A stretch of 64,000 bases of DNA from Herbaspirillum sp. SJZ106 (GCF_006715495.1 NZ_VFNI01000006.1:62001-126000); one strand, 5' to 3'; positions 1-10,479 are shown, counted from the first letter of the stretch. Numbers and translations: made by a program. The notes: generated from the letters alone by a model not told the origin.

Positions 1-2116
1 CGCCCGGAATCAGCAGGGGAATGCCCGGCGGGTAAGGCGTCAGCAGGATCGAGGTGACGCGGCCTTCCAGCTCGTCCAGCGGTACGCGGTCGATCTCGCG
101 GTGCGCCATCTTGGCGAAGGCGTCCGAGGGCTTCATGGCCGGCTGCATGTCCGACAGGTACATTTCGGTGGTCAGGCGCGCGACGTCGTAGGCCTTGTAG
201 GTCTCGTGGATCTGCTGGCACAGGTCGCGCAGGCCGAGGCGCTCGTAGCGTGCGTTGCGGCCCTGGTTGGCGGCGGCGAACTCGGGCAGGATGCGCCAGA
301 TCGGCTGGTTCTTGTCGTAGTCGTCCTTGAACTGCTGCAAGGCGGTGACCAGCGTGTTCCAGCGGCCCTTGGTGATGCCGATGGTGAACATGATGAAGAA
401 CGAATACAGGCCGCACTTTTCGACGATGACGCCGTGTTCGGCCAGGTACTTGGTCACGATCGAGGCCGGGATGCCGGTCTCGCCGAACTGGCCGTCGAGC
501 GACAGGCCGGGGTTGACGATGGTCGCCTTGATCGGGTCGAGCATGTTGAAGCCCGGCGCCAGGTTGCCGAAGCCGTGCCAGTCGTCTTCGGCCTTGATGA
601 CCCAGTCTTCGCGCTCGCCGATGCCGTCGGTGGAGAAGCTGTTGGGGCCCCACACCTGGAACCACCAGTCGAGGCCGAACTCCTGGTCGATCTTCTTCAT
701 GGCGCGGCGGAAGTCCAGCGCCTCCAGGATGCTTTCTTCCACCAGCGCGGTGCCGCCCGGCGCTTCCATCATGGCCGCGGCGACGTCGCAGGAGGCGATG
801 ATGGAGTATTGCGGCGAGGTCGAGGTATGCATCAGGAAGGCTTCGTTGAAGGCGTCCTGGTCCAGTTGCACGGTTTCCGATTCGCGCACCAGGATCTGCG
901 AAGCCTGCGACAGGCCGGCCAGCAGCTTGTGGGTCGACTGGGTCGAGAAGATCATCGACTTCTTGGCGCGCGGGCGGTCCTTGCCGATGGCGTGCATGTC
1001 CTTGTAGAAGTCGTGGAAGGTGGCGTGCGGCAGCCAGGCTTCGTCGAAGTGCAGGGTGTCGATCTCGCCGTCGAGCATCTGCTTGAGGGTCTCGACGTTG
1101 TACACCACGCCGTCGTAGGTCGACTGCGTGATGGTCAGGATGCGCGGCTTCTTGTTCTTGGCTTCGCGGGCGAAGGGGTTGGCTTCGATCTTCTTGGCGA
1201 TGCTTTCCAGCGTGAACTCTTCCAGCGGGATTGGGCCGATGATGCCGAGGTGGTTGCGGGTCGGCATCAGGAACACGGGAATGGCGCCGGTCATGATGAT
1301 CGAGTGCAGGATCGACTTGTGGCAGTTGCGGTCGACCACCACGATGTCGCCCGGCGCCACGGTGGAGTGCCAGACCATCTTGTTGGAGGTCGAGGTGCCG
1401 TTGGTGACGAAGTAGCAGTGGTCGGCGTTGAAGATGCGCGCGGCGTTGCGTTCGGAGTTGGCCACCGGGCCGGTGTGGTCCAGCAGCTGGCCGAGTTCTT
1501 CGACGGCGTTGCAGACGTCGGCGCGCAGCATGTTCTCGCCGAAGAACTGGTGGAACATCTGGCCCACCGGCGACTTCAGGAAAGCCACGCCGCCGGAGTG
1601 GCCGGGACAGTGCCAGGAGTAGGAGCCGTCCTGCGCGTAGTCGACCAGCGCGCGGAAGAACGGCGGCGCCAGGCCGTCGAGGTAGGACTTGGCTTCGCGG
1701 ATGATGTGGCGGGCCACGAATTCGGGCGTGTCTTCGAACATGTGGATGAAGCCGTGCAGCTCGCGCAGCACATCGTTGGGGATGTGGCGCGAGGTGCGGG
1801 TTTCACCGTACAGGTAGATGGGGATGTCGGCGTTCTTGTGGCGGATTTCGCCGACGAAGGCGCGCAGGGCCTTGAGCGCGAAATCGGTTTCCTCGTCGGA
1901 GCCGGCGCCCAGTTCCTCGTCGTCGATCGACAGGATGAAGGCCGAGGCGCGCGACTGCTGCTGCGCGAACTGGGCCAGGTCGCCATAGCTGGTCACGCCC
2001 AGCACTTCCATGCCTTCGGCCTGGATGGCGTCGGCCAGCGCGCGGATGCCGAGGCCGGAGGTGTTTTCGGAGCGGAAGTCTTCGTCGATGATGACGATGG
2101 GGAAACGGAATTTCAT
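1..2116 (-). CDS. Orn/Lys/Arg decarboxylase (PLP-dependent, class III fold), 3' end outside window
   Basis: Cytoplasmic PLP enzyme that decarboxylates a basic amino acid to its polyamine (cadaverine, agmatine or putrescine). About 705 codons lie in the window, beginning MKFRFPIVIIDEDF. The relatives are 710-760 residues, so only the last 40-50 are missing. An N-terminal response-regulator-like wing domain (about residues 1-130) is followed by the PLP fold. The motif STQSTHKLLAGLSQAS near residue 385 contains the SxHK lysine that binds PLP. HCPGHSGGVAF near residue 165 is also typical of the family. The start is supported by GGAGAA eight bases upstream of the ATG. Substrate choice among lysine, arginine and ornithine cannot be decided by eye. 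It is probably transcribed from its own promoter just downstream of folA. Confidence 0.9.
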   Translation of the reverse strand, partial: MKFRFPIVIIDEDFRSENTSGLGIRALADAIQAEGMEVLGVTSYGDLAQFAQQQSRASAFILSIDDEELGAGSDEETDFALKALRAFVGEIRHKNADIPIYLYGETRTSRHIPNDVLRELHGFIHMFEDTPEFVARHIIREAKSYLDGLAPPFFRALVDYAQDGSYSWHCPGHSGGVAFLKSPVGQMFHQFFGENMLRADVCNAVEELGQLLDHTGPVANSERNAARIFNADHCYFVTNGTSTSNKMVWHSTVAPGDIVVVDRNCHKSILHSIIMTGAIPVFLMPTRNHLGIIGPIPLEEFTLESIAKKIEANPFAREAKNKKPRILTITQSTYDGVVYNVETLKQMLDGEIDTLHFDEAWLPHATFHDFYKDMHAIGKDRPRAKKSMIFSTQSTHKLLAGLSQASQILVRESETVQLDQDAFNEAFLMHTSTSPQYSIIASCDVAAAMMEAPGGTALVEESILEALDFRRAMKKIDQEFGLDWWFQVWGPNSFSTDGIGEREDWVIKAEDDWHGFGNLAPGFNMLDPIKATIVNPGLSLDGQFGETGIPASIVTKYLAEHGVIVEKCGLYSFFIMFTIGITKGRWNTLVTALQQFKDDYDKNQPIWRILPEFAAANQGRNARYERLGLRDLCQQIHETYKAYDVARLTTEMYLSDMQPAMKPSDAFAKMAHREIDRVPLDELEGRVTSILLTPYPPGIPLLIPG

Positions 2117-2239
2117 GGTGTTCTCCAGGGCTTGAACGCAGGAGACGCCATGGAGGGGCGGCATGCGTTCAGAAGGGCAAAAAGAAACTGCGCCTGGGCG
2201 GAAAGCTTGCGCGCCAAAAAAGAAAGCGGATTGTCGCAG

Positions 2240-2288
2240 ATATGCGCAAAAGAGGTGCGCATATTAAGCAAAAAACGGAAAAAAGCAA
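2240..2288 (-). promoter_or_regulatory. Candidate decarboxylase promoter with overlapping palindrome
   Basis: Read leftward, TTGCTT (2283-2288) and TAATAT (2261-2266) are separated by 16 bases, a plausible sigma-70 promoter for the decarboxylase. An exact inverted repeat, ATATGCGC (2240-2247) and GCGCATAT (2257-2264) with 9 bases between, overlaps the -10. This is the usual place for a repressor site. It could instead act as an RNA hairpin behind folA, but no T-run follows it directly. Confidence 0.45.
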
Positions 2289-2307
2289 CAGCGGCCGGCG
2301 CGCCCGC

Positions 2308-2808
2308 TCAGCGTCTTTCGTATGTCACAAACGCGTAGTCAAATCCGGAAGTTTCGGCGCGATGTTGCTCGCGCGCGGTTTCTTGCCAGATTTGCGGATC
2401 GAGCGCGGGGAAAAAGGCGTCGCAGTCGAAGGTTTGCTCGATACGGGTGATGATCAGGCGGTTCACCAGCGGCAGCGCTTCGGCATAGATTTGCGCGCCG
2501 CCGATGATGAAGGCGGGGCCGTCGCCGGCCAGCGCGGCCGCTTCCGGCAGCGAGGCGGCGGTTTCCACGCCGGCATGTTGCCAGCCTGCATTGCGCGTGA
2601 TGACGATATTGCGACGGTTGGGCAGCGGCCGTCCGATCGACTCGAAGGTCTTGCGGCCCATCAGGATGGCGTGGCCCGAAGTGGTGCGCTTGAAGTGCGC
2701 CAGGTCTTCCGGTAGGTGCCAGGGCAGGGTGTTGTTGATGCCGATGCCGTTGTTGCGGTCGGTGGCGACGACGATGGTCAGGTTGCCCGCTGCGGAGGAA
2801 GAAGACAT
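2308..2808 (-). CDS. folA: Dihydrofolate reductase
   Basis: NADPH-dependent reduction of dihydrofolate to tetrahydrofolate in the cytoplasm, needed for thymidylate and purine synthesis. It has 166 residues, the usual length. Family motifs are in order: the substrate loop GIGINNTLPWHLPEDLAHF (about residues 21-39, including the W-x-L-P-x-D catalytic region), MGRKTFESIGRPLP (NADPH binding, about 50-63) and FIIGGAQIYAEALP (about 98-111). thyA, often the neighbour of folA, is not adjacent here. The gene is transcribed leftward toward the decarboxylase, separated from it by 191 bases. Upstream lies a long intergenic stretch shared with the divergent opgGH operon. Confidence 0.96.
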   Translation of the reverse strand: MSSSSAAGNLTIVVATDRNNGIGINNTLPWHLPEDLAHFKRTTSGHAILMGRKTFESIGRPLPNRRNIVITRNAGWQHAGVETAASLPEAAALAGDGPAFIIGGAQIYAEALPLVNRLIITRIEQTFDCDAFFPALDPQIWQETAREQHRAETSGFDYAFVTYERR

Positions 2809-3227
2809 ACGCGTGTGCTGTTCAGATCAGATGGATGACTAAGCAATGAATAAGCGGCAAACAGGCGCGGCCGCGGATCGGGAAGATCGGCTGCCGCCTG
2901 CCGAACCCGTCATGTTACAGGAGCCATGCTGCACTACGGAACTTTCTGTGGCGCCGCCGCCCTTATATGGGATAGTGCATAGCCGAAAATGCTGCGCCGG
3001 CAGCGCGGAACCGATGGAACGGGGCGGCGGATCCGATCCGGCAACATCGCCATCCGGTCCGGTATGGCTATATCGGATTACTTGATGGCAATATCCCCGG
3101 CAAATGCCGGGTTCGGGCCATCGGCCGAACAATTCACGCAACATTTGGGTAAACTAGCGCCTTGCTTTCCGGGCCGGTCGCGGCGTACGGCTGCCGCGGG
3201 CCGGAAGCATTTCAACCAGAAGATTGC
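2809..3227. other. Divergent intergenic region between folA and opgG
   Basis: About 420 bases without a convincing gene; the short open frames here lack ribosome sites and family-like sequence. It must contain the folA and opgG promoters, but no good -35/-10 pair could be chosen by eye. A small hairpin, CCCGGC-AAAT-GCCGGG, sits at 3096-3111. Confidence 0.6.
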
Positions 3228-4844
3228 ATGTCAGACAAAACAATAATGTCGTTCAAGTTCATCAAATGGCCTGTGCCGGGCTCGTTTCCGCGCCGCGCCG
3301 CAAGGCCGGCATGGTGGCGTCGCCTTGTTATTCCGGCAACGGTTGCCGGCTTGCTGGCGGTCCATTCGGCCGCCTTCGCCTTCGATTTCAATACGGTGGC
3401 CGCGCGCGCCAAGGCCCTGGCCGCCAAATCGTACAAGAAACCCTCCGACAGCCTGCCCAAGTCGATCAAGGACCTGAGCTACGAGCAGGCGAACCAGATC
3501 CACTTCCGCGCCGAGAAATCGTACTGGCGCGCGCAGAAGTTGCCGTTCGAGCTTTCCTTCATCCACCTGGGCGGCAGGTTCAACGAGCCGGTCAGGGTCA
3601 ACGAGGTGGTCGGCGGCGCGGTGCGCGAGATCAATTTCAGCCCGGCATTGTTCGATTACAGCGCCAACCGCAATATCGATCCGCGCGGGCTGCGCAATAT
3701 CGGTTTCGCGGGCTTCCGTATCCGCTTCCCCGTCAACTCGGCCAAGGTCAAGGATGACGTGCTGACTTTCCACGGCGCGAGCTATTTCCGCGCCATGGGC
3801 AAGGGGCAAGGTTACGGCCTGTCCGCGCGCGGGCTGGCGATCGACACCGCCTTGTATTCCGGCGAGGAATTCCCGCGCTTCACCGAGTTCTGGCTGGAGC
3901 GTCCCTCGGCCGACAGCCGCGAGCTGACGGTGTATGCGCTGCTGGACTCGCCGCGCGCCACCGGCGCCTATCGCTTTGTGCTCAAGCCCGGCGCCGATAC
4001 CGCGATGGACGTGAAGGCGCAGATCTACCTGCGCGCCAACGTGACCAAGCTGGGCATTGCGCCGCTGACCAGCATGTTCCTGTTCGGCGAGAACCAGCCG
4101 GGGCCGGGCGACGATTTCCGTCCCAAGGTGCACGATTCGGACGGCCTGTCGATGCAGTCGGGCACCGGCGAATGGCTGTGGCGTCCGCTGGTCAATCCCA
4201 AGCGCCTGCTGGTGACCTCATTCTCGTTCGACAACCCGCTGGGCTTCGGCCTGATGCAGCGCGACCGCGAATTCTCCAGCTACCAGGACCTGGACTACAA
4301 CTACCAGGCGCGCCCCAGCGCCTGGGTCGAACCCAAGGGCAAGTGGGGTTCGGGCCGGGTGGAGCTGGTGCAGATCCCTACGCCGGACGAAACCAACGAC
4401 AACATCGTGGCCTACTGGGTACCGAACAACATGCCCAAGGTCGGCCAGCCGATGAATGTGGAATACCGCTTGCTGTGGCAAAAGGAAAATGAGAAGCGTC
4501 CGCCGCTGGCCTGGGTCACCCAGACCCGCTTCGGCCACGGCTACCGTCCCAGGATAGACGGCAAGCAGGACGATTCCCAGGCCCTGGCCATCGACTTCGA
4601 CGGCGCCGCGCTGAAGAAACTGGCCGCCAACGCCCGCGTCGAGGGCGTGGTGGAGGCCGATGCCAACGGCAAGATCGTGAGCGTGAACACGCGCAAGAAC
4701 GACATGACCGGCGGCTGGCGCATCGAAGTCAAGCTGCGCCGGGTGGAAGATAACAAGCCAGTCGAGCTGCGCGGTTTCCTGCGCAATGCCAACGGCGGCG
4801 CAACCTTGTCAGAAACGTGGAGCTACATATTACCCCCCAACTAA
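3228..4844 (+). CDS. opgG: Glucan biosynthesis protein G (periplasmic)
   Basis: Periplasmic protein of osmoregulated periplasmic glucan synthesis, thought to process the beta-1,2/beta-1,6 glucan chain made by OpgH. The product of about 538 residues has a long N-terminal region with [11 protein letters not shown], then a hydrophobic segment ending AFA (cleavage before FDF, near residue 48). The mature part starts [14 protein letters not shown] and contains family stretches such as [21 protein letters not shown] and [17 protein letters not shown] chose ATG 3228; ATG 3246, six codons later, is also possible. The 3' end overlaps opgH by 28 bases, so the two are one operon. OpgG families are about 510-550 residues. 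Confidence 0.95.
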   Translation: MSDKTIMSFKFIKWPVPGSFPRRAARPAWWRRLVIPATVAGLLAVHSAAFAFDFNTVAARAKALAAKSYKKPSDSLPKSIKDLSYEQANQIHFRAEKSYWRAQKLPFELSFIHLGGRFNEPVRVNEVVGGAVREINFSPALFDYSANRNIDPRGLRNIGFAGFRIRFPVNSAKVKDDVLTFHGASYFRAMGKGQGYGLSARGLAIDTALYSGEEFPRFTEFWLERPSADSRELTVYALLDSPRATGAYRFVLKPGADTAMDVKAQIYLRANVTKLGIAPLTSMFLFGENQPGPGDDFRPKVHDSDGLSMQSGTGEWLWRPLVNPKRLLVTSFSFDNPLGFGLMQRDREFSSYQDLDYNYQARPSAWVEPKGKWGSGRVELVQIPTPDETNDNIVAYWVPNNMPKVGQPMNVEYRLLWQKENEKRPPLAWVTQTRFGHGYRPRIDGKQDDSQALAIDFDGAALKKLAANARVEGVVEADANGKIVSVNTRKNDMTGGWRIEVKLRRVEDNKPVELRGFLRNANGGATLSETWSYILPPN

Positions 4845-7432
4845 GGCAGACGTCGGCGGCATCCCGGGCGCTTGAGGACTATCTCGCGCGCCTGCCGTTG
4901 TCGCCTGAGCAGCGCCGCGAACTGGCGCAACGGGCGGGCGAGCTGGGCTCCGGCGATCCGGTGGCCGACCTGCACCGCGTGCTGGCCGATGCTGCCGGGC
5001 AGGATGTCCAGGCCTCTCCCGCGATGGCGCAAGCCTCGGTCGATGCGCGCCTGCGCCTGATGTATCCAGCCGCCGCAGATCCGGCCGCCGCAGATGCCGA
5101 GGGCAGCGTGCCGCCGATCGGCAGCGACCGCGGGCAGCCGCATATTGCCGTGGCGCCGCCGCTGAACCGCAAATCGATGGTGCCGCGCCCCTGGGGCGAG
5201 CTCAATCCCTTCACTCGCTGGGTGGAAGAGGAAAACCGCCGGCTGGAGCGCCGTCCCAGCCGCTGGCGCCGGGGCAAGAAGGCCAAGGCGGCCGCCGAAG
5301 CCGTACCCGACGACGAGCCGCATTACGTCGAGGACCACCTCGACAGTTCCGATGCGCCGGATCCGAAGGGCTACTGGCAGCATACCGGCAACGTGCGCCG
5401 CATCACGCTGCTGGTGCTGATGGTGCTGCAGACCTCGATGGCCACCTACTTCATGAGCGACGTGCTGCCTTACCACGGCACCAAGCCGCTGGAGATGCTG
5501 GTGCTGGGCCTGTTCGCGCTGCTGTTCCTGTGGGTGTCGGCCGGTTTCTGGACCGCCATGACGGGCTTTCTGGTCCTGATGCGCGGCGATGACAAATACC
5601 TGATCTCGCACGAGAAGGCGGGCAACAAGGAGATCGCTCCGGAAGCCCGCACCGCGATCGTCATGCCCATCTGCAATGAAGACGTGGCGCGCGTGTTCGC
5701 CGGCCTGCGGGCCACCTATGAGTCGCTGGAGCGCACCGGGCAGATCCGGCATTTCGATTTCTTCGTGCTCTCCGACAGCGGCCAGGCCGACATCTGCGCC
5801 GCCGAGACCGCCGCCTGGGCGGACTTGTGCCGCGAGACCGGCGGCTTCGGCCGCATCTTCTATCGCCACCGCCGCCGCCGCGTCAAGCGCAAGAGCGGCA
5901 ACCTGGACGACTTCTGCCGGCGCTGGGGCGCCGACTATCGTTACATGGTGGTGCTCGATGCCGACAGCGTGATGACCGGCGATTGCCTCACCAAGCTCAC
6001 CCGCCTGATGGAAGAGCATCCCGGCGCCGGCATCATCCAGACCGCGCCGCGCGCAGCCGGGCGCGAGACGCTGTACGCGCGCATCCAGCAGTTCTCCACG
6101 CGCGTGTACGGCCCGCTGTTCACGGCCGGCCTGCACTACTGGCAACTGGGCGAGTCGCACTTCTGGGGGCACAACGCCATCATCCGCCTGCAGCCCTTCA
6201 TGAAGCATTGCGCGCTGGCGCCGCTGCCGGGCAAGGGCAACCTGTCCGGCCCGATCATGTCGCACGACTTCGTCGAAGCCTCGCTGATGCGCCGCGCCGG
6301 CTGGTCGGTGTGGATCGCCTACGACCTCGACGGCAGCTATGAGGAAATGCCGCCCAACCTGCTCGACGAGCTCAGCCGCGACCGCCGCTGGTGCCAGGGC
6401 AACCTGATGAACTTCCGCCTGTTCCTGGCGCGCGGCATGCATGTCGTGCACCGCGCGGTGTTCGTCACCGGCGTCATGGCCTATGTGTCGGCGCCGTTGT
6501 GGGGGCTGTTCCTGCTGCTGTCGACCTTACTGCTGGCCGCCCATACGCTGATCGACCCGACCTATTTCGTCGAGCCGCGCCAGCTTTATCCGATCTGGCC
6601 CGAATGGCATCCCGAGAAAGCGCTGGCGCTGGTGTCGGCCACCGCGACCATCCTGTTCCTGCCCAAGATCCTGGCGGTGCTGCTGTTTGCGGTGAAGGGT
6701 GCGCGCGGCTTCGGCGGCGTGCTGGCGCTGTTTGCCAGCATGGTGATCGAACTGCTGTTCTCGATGGTGCTGGCGCCGGTGCGCATGCTGTTCCACACGC
6801 GCTTCGTGCTGGGCGCCTTCCTCGGCTGGGCGGTCGGCTGGAAATCGCCGCCGCGCGCCGACAATGAAACCGGCTGGGGCGAAGCGCTGCGCCGCCACGG
6901 CTGGCACTCGCTGCTGGGCCTGGCCTGGGGTGCGCTGGTCTATTGGCTCAACCCCTCCTTCATCTGGTGGCTGCTGCCGATCGCCGGTTCGCTGGCGATT
7001 TCGATACCGACCTCGGTGCTGTCTTCACGGGTATCCTTCGGCCGCGGTTTCCGCCGCGCCGGCCTGTTCAAGATTCCGGAAGAGACCGATCCGCCGTTCG
7101 AGCTGCGCGAAACCGTGCGTCATCTGAATGAGACCCCTGAACTGCCGGGCTTCGTCGATGCCGTTGTCGATCCCGCGTTCAACGCCCTGGTCTGCGCTAC
7201 CGCGCATGCGCATCCCGGAGCGCCGCAGTTGACGCGGCACCTGCGCGAGCAGCTGGTGCGCACGGCGCTCAAAGACGGTCCGGATGCGCTCAGCGACAAG
7301 CAGAAGAACAGCTTGCTCGAAGAGCCGCAATTGCTGTCGCAGTTGCACCAGGCGGTATGGAGCGGGGCGCCGCACGTGCATGCCGACTGGCTGGCGGCGA
7401 TCGCTTCGCCGCCGCAGGCGGCCGCTGCCTGA
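4817..7432 (+). CDS. opgH: Glucans biosynthesis glucosyltransferase H
   Basis: Inner-membrane family 2 glycosyltransferase that polymerises glucose from UDP-glucose for periplasmic glucans. It has 871 residues (E. coli OpgH is 847). After a soluble N-terminus come two membrane segments (about residues 195-255), then a cytoplasmic GT-A domain with VVLDADSVM (DxD) near residue 380 and the QxxRW-type motif DRRWCQGNL near residue 522. Several membrane helices follow (about 545-735). It starts with GTG at 4817 inside the end of opgG, which implies translational coupling; no clean ribosome site is visible and a later start is possible. In E. coli OpgH also tunes cell size through FtsZ; nothing here shows whether that holds. 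Confidence 0.95.
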   Translation: MELHITPQLRQTSAASRALEDYLARLPLSPEQRRELAQRAGELGSGDPVADLHRVLADAAGQDVQASPAMAQASVDARLRLMYPAAADPAAADAEGSVPPIGSDRGQPHIAVAPPLNRKSMVPRPWGELNPFTRWVEEENRRLERRPSRWRRGKKAKAAAEAVPDDEPHYVEDHLDSSDAPDPKGYWQHTGNVRRITLLVLMVLQTSMATYFMSDVLPYHGTKPLEMLVLGLFALLFLWVSAGFWTAMTGFLVLMRGDDKYLISHEKAGNKEIAPEARTAIVMPICNEDVARVFAGLRATYESLERTGQIRHFDFFVLSDSGQADICAAETAAWADLCRETGGFGRIFYRHRRRRVKRKSGNLDDFCRRWGADYRYMVVLDADSVMTGDCLTKLTRLMEEHPGAGIIQTAPRAAGRETLYARIQQFSTRVYGPLFTAGLHYWQLGESHFWGHNAIIRLQPFMKHCALAPLPGKGNLSGPIMSHDFVEASLMRRAGWSVWIAYDLDGSYEEMPPNLLDELSRDRRWCQGNLMNFRLFLARGMHVVHRAVFVTGVMAYVSAPLWGLFLLLSTLLLAAHTLIDPTYFVEPRQLYPIWPEWHPEKALALVSATATILFLPKILAVLLFAVKGARGFGGVLALFASMVIELLFSMVLAPVRMLFHTRFVLGAFLGWAVGWKSPPRADNETGWGEALRRHGWHSLLGLAWGALVYWLNPSFIWWLLPIAGSLAISIPTSVLSSRVSFGRGFRRAGLFKIPEETDPPFELRETVRHLNETPELPGFVDAVVDPAFNALVCATAHAHPGAPQLTRHLREQLVRTALKDGPDALSDKQKNSLLEEPQLLSQLHQAVWSGAPHVHADWLAAIASPPQAAAA

Positions 7433-7521
7433 GCGCGGGCGGCGCACGAGGGCGCACGGCGGCCGGGCGGTAATCCGGCCGTGATCTTTTTCTGAAACGA
7501 GTTCTGGCACACGCAATCGAC

Positions 7522-8718
7522 ATGACCGAGCAACGCGACGACTTTCCGCAAGCCACCCCGGCGCCGCTGCCGGCCGGCGCCGGCCGCGCACGCGGCAAGC
7601 GTGAGGCGCTATTGGGCGGCGCCATCCTGGCGGTGCTGGTGGCGGGCGGGATTGCCTTCTGGCAGCACCGCCAGGCGCCGCAACCGCCCCGGGCGGTGCC
7701 GGTCAAGCTGGAGACGGTCAGGGTCGAGAAGGCCGACATCGAGCAAGTGGTCAATGCCACCGGCAATGTGGTGGTGCAAACCTATGTGGATGTCGGCTCC
7801 AAGGTGGCCGGCCAGATCGCCGATGTGGATGTCGCCATCGGCGAGACGGTCAAGGCCGGCAAGCTGCTGGTGACGGTGTCGCCGGCCGTGCAGAACAGCC
7901 GCATCGAAAACAACCGTGCCCAGTTGGCGCGCCTGAAGGCGGAGCTGGCGGGGCAGAATGCCCAGCTCGACTTCGCCCAGCTGCAGTTCCAGCGCCAGAC
8001 CCAGCTGAAGGCCGAGAACGCCACGCGCGAAGAGTCGTATGAATCCAGCCGCATGAACATGTACTCGGCCGCGGCCCGGGTGGACGCCACCAATGCCCAG
8101 ATCCAGCAGACCGAAGCCGCGATCAGGGACGACGAGGCGATCCAGAAGCAGACCCGCATCGAGGCGCCGGTGAGCGGCACCATCGTCACCATGAACGCGC
8201 GCGTGGGCCAGATGCTGGGCGCCAACCAGGAAGTGCTCATGCGCATTGCCGACCTCTCGCGCATGACGGTGCAGGTGCCGGTGGCTGAAGAAGACGTGAC
8301 GCGCTTGCAGAAGGGAATGACCGCCTATTTCACCACGCCCGGTTATCCCGGCAAGCGCTGGAGCGGCAAGCTGCGCCAGATCATGCTGCTGCCCACCGAC
8401 GACTCCGGTCGCCAGGGCAAGAAGGCGTTCTATACCGTGCTGTTCGATGTCGCCAACCCCAGCCGCGAACTGATGAGCGGCATGAGCGCCGATGTCTATT
8501 TCGTGCTGGCGCGCGTGGAACAGGCGCTAAGCATCCCGCTGTCGCTGGTGGCCAAGCCCGGCATGGACGGCACCCAGACCGTGAAGGTGGTGCAGGAGGG
8601 CGGCAAGCTGGAAGCGCGCAAGATCAAGATCGGCATCCGCGATGGCGAACGTGCGCAAGTGATATCGGGTTTGAAGGAAGGGGAGCAGGTACTGGTGCCT
8701 GCGGCGCCAAAGCTGTAA
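7522..8718 (+). CDS. Efflux RND/MacA-type periplasmic adaptor subunit
   Basis: Membrane fusion protein linking an inner membrane exporter to an outer membrane channel. It has 398 residues: a short cytoplasmic start, one membrane anchor (about 33-49, LLGGAILAVLVAGGIAFW), a split biotinyl-lipoyl domain (SKVAGQIADVDVAIGETVKAGKLLVTVSP at about 92-120, divided here for display: SKVAGQIADVDV then AIGETVKAGK), a coiled-coil hairpin rich in Q/A/L (about 125-200), then beta-barrel and membrane-proximal domains. This layout is closest to MacA/PvdR. The expected MacB-type ABC permease is not next to it. Instead a repeat element and then an outer membrane channel gene follow, so its inner membrane partner is unknown. 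Confidence 0.85.
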   Translation: MTEQRDDFPQATPAPLPAGAGRARGKREALLGGAILAVLVAGGIAFWQHRQAPQPPRAVPVKLETVRVEKADIEQVVNATGNVVVQTYVDVGSKVAGQIADVDVAIGETVKAGKLLVTVSPAVQNSRIENNRAQLARLKAELAGQNAQLDFAQLQFQRQTQLKAENATREESYESSRMNMYSAAARVDATNAQIQQTEAAIRDDEAIQKQTRIEAPVSGTIVTMNARVGQMLGANQEVLMRIADLSRMTVQVPVAEEDVTRLQKGMTAYFTTPGYPGKRWSGKLRQIMLLPTDDSGRQGKKAFYTVLFDVANPSRELMSGMSADVYFVLARVEQALSIPLSLVAKPGMDGTQTVKVVQEGGKLEARKIKIGIRDGERAQVISGLKEGEQVLVPAAPKL

Positions 8719-8735
8719 AAATGGTGCAACGCCAG

Positions 8736-8953
8736 TAATGTCGTTCCGTTAAGGCGCATTCTGAACCACTCATTACAGAATCCGTTCGGGCTGAGTAGGC
8801 CCGCCAGGGCTGTATCGAAGCCAGCGTGCCGGCGTTAGCGCCCTTGCCTGCCCTTCGATACGCTGCTGCGCAGCGACTCAGGGCGAACGGAGTCCGGACT
8901 CCACAAACACAAATAAACATGCCGTTCGTTCAGCGCTTCACTGAACGGCATCA
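8736..8953 (-). repeat. MITE-like intergenic repeat, copy A
   Basis: An element of about 218 bases with ends that are inverted relative to each other: TAATGTCGTTCCGTTAA at the left and the complement of TGATGCCGTTCAGTGAA at the right. Inside are further inverted segments (CCGTTCGGGCTGAGTAG and CTCAGGGCGAACGGAGT; GTATCGAAGCCAGCGTGCCGG and CTTCGATACGCTG). Reverse-complemented, it aligns with copy B at 14179-14366. It has no coding capacity. It lies between the adaptor and outer membrane channel genes. Confidence 0.75.
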
Positions 8954-8991
8954 GTGCAAGGCCTGCGCATGATCTGCTACGTATCTGACAT

Positions 8992-10440
8992 ATGAATTCC
9001 AGTCGTCCACCCAAGTTTGCAGCGTTGTCCCCATTGCCGTTGACGCTGGCATGCGTCCTGGCGCTGGGCGGCTGCGCCTGGCGCCCGATCCAGACCGATC
9101 CGTTGCCCGAGATGCAGGTGCCGGATAAATGGAGCATCGGCGCCCTCGCCGATGTGGCGCATGCCGAACAGCTATGGCCCGATTCGGATTGGTGGAAGCA
9201 ATTCGGCAGCAGCGAACTGAGCGCGCTGGTCGATGAAGGGCAGCGCAATAATTTTGAGATCGCGGCCGCTTTCTCTCGCGTCAAGCAGGCCGAGGCGCAG
9301 GCGCGCATCGCGGGCGCGCCGCTGTTGCCCAATGTCGAGATCAATGCCAACGCCGCGCGCGACTTGCCGATTTCGGGTGGCTCGCCGGTCAATTCCGCCG
9401 GCGCCGCCTTGCAGGTCAGCTATGAAGTGGACTTCTGGGGCAAGAACCGCGCAAGTCGCGACGCCGCCGAAGCCTCGCTGCGCGCCAACCGCTATGACCG
9501 CGAGACGGTCGCGCTGACGGTCACCAGCGGCATCGTCTCGACCTACCTGCAGGTGCTGTCGCTGCGCGACCGATTGGAGATCTCGCGCCAGAACGTCAGC
9601 ACCGCCGAGCGCGTGCTCAGGCTGGTCGAAGCGCAAAGCCGGGCCGGTTCCGCCTCGCCGCTGGATCTGGCGCGCCAGCGCTCGGCGCTGGCCAACCAGA
9701 AGGCGCTGATTCCCGATCTGCAGCAGCAGGAACAGGACGCGCAGACCGCGCTGGCGATCCTGCTCGGCCGTCCGCCGCAGAATTTCACCGTGCAGGAGAA
9801 GGGCCTGTCCCGTATCCGGATGCCGCGCATTTCAGCCGGCCTGCCCTCGGAACTGTTGATGCGCCGCCCCGACATCCGCCGCGCCGAAGCCAATCTGGTT
9901 GCAGCCAACGCCAACGTCGCGGTGGCGCGCGCGGCCCTGTTCCCCAGCATCACGCTGACGGGTTCCACCGGGGCGCAAAGCAATGCGCTGCTGTCGCTGT
10001 TCGACGGGCCCAATTTGTTCGCCAGCATCGGCGCCGGCCTGATCGCGCCGATCTTCGACGGCGGCCGCCTGAAGAACCAGCGCGATCTGGCCATTGCGCA
10101 GAAGGAGGAACTGGTGCAGGTGTATCGCCAGGGCGTCATCAATTCCCTCTCGGAAGTGGAAAAGGCCTTGGGGGCGATCCGCAGCCTGGAAGAGCGCTAT
10201 CGGCTCAAGAGCGGGGAGGTCGACCAGGCGCGTTTCGCCTTCGACCTGTCTGAAATCCGTTTCCGCGCCGGGGCCGAGGATTTGATGGTGGTGCTCGATA
10301 CCCAGCGCACCCTGTCGGAAGCGCAGAACCAGTTGGGCCAGATCAAGCTGCAGCGGCTGCAGGCCACGGTATCGCTGTACAAGGCGCTGGGCGGCGGTTG
10401 GCACGACGATGCCGCCGGCAATGGAGCGGCGGCGCCCTGA
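8992..10440 (+). CDS. RND efflux outer membrane lipoprotein, NodT/OprM family
   Basis: TolC-like trimeric outer membrane channel of a tripartite efflux pump. It has 482 residues. The N-terminus carries a lipoprotein signal (TLACVLALGGCAW, lipobox LGGC near residue 27). Two outer membrane efflux repeats follow, with typical stretches SYEVDFWGKNRASRDAAEASL (about 143 onward, shown to 20: SYEVDFWGKNRASRDAAEAS), DLARQRSALANQKA and LPSELLMRRPDIRRAEANL near residue 283. The C-terminal part includes LIAPIFDGGRLKNQ. It follows the MacA-like gene after 273 bases occupied by the repeat element, with no inner membrane transporter between. A strong terminator follows 40 bases downstream of the stop codon. 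Confidence 0.93.
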   Translation: MNSSRPPKFAALSPLPLTLACVLALGGCAWRPIQTDPLPEMQVPDKWSIGALADVAHAEQLWPDSDWWKQFGSSELSALVDEGQRNNFEIAAAFSRVKQAEAQARIAGAPLLPNVEINANAARDLPISGGSPVNSAGAALQVSYEVDFWGKNRASRDAAEASLRANRYDRETVALTVTSGIVSTYLQVLSLRDRLEISRQNVSTAERVLRLVEAQSRAGSASPLDLARQRSALANQKALIPDLQQQEQDAQTALAILLGRPPQNFTVQEKGLSRIRMPRISAGLPSELLMRRPDIRRAEANLVAANANVAVARAALFPSITLTGSTGAQSNALLSLFDGPNLFASIGAGLIAPIFDGGRLKNQRDLAIAQKEELVQVYRQGVINSLSEVEKALGAIRSLEERYRLKSGEVDQARFAFDLSEIRFRAGAEDLMVVLDTQRTLSEAQNQLGQIKLQRLQATVSLYKALGGGWHDDAAGNGAAAP

Positions 10441-10479
10441 GCGGACGGCGGCGGCGCAAGGGAAACCGACCGCGAAATG

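Noticed and set aside
101-2338. Open frame of 745 codons opposite the decarboxylase gene
   Set aside because: Same codon-bias shadow; the leftward frame has the PLP-lysine motif and a ribosome site.
8736-8953. Reading the repeat as a partial transposase gene
   Set aside because: No frame shows transposase motifs; the ends are inverted repeats without coding content between them.
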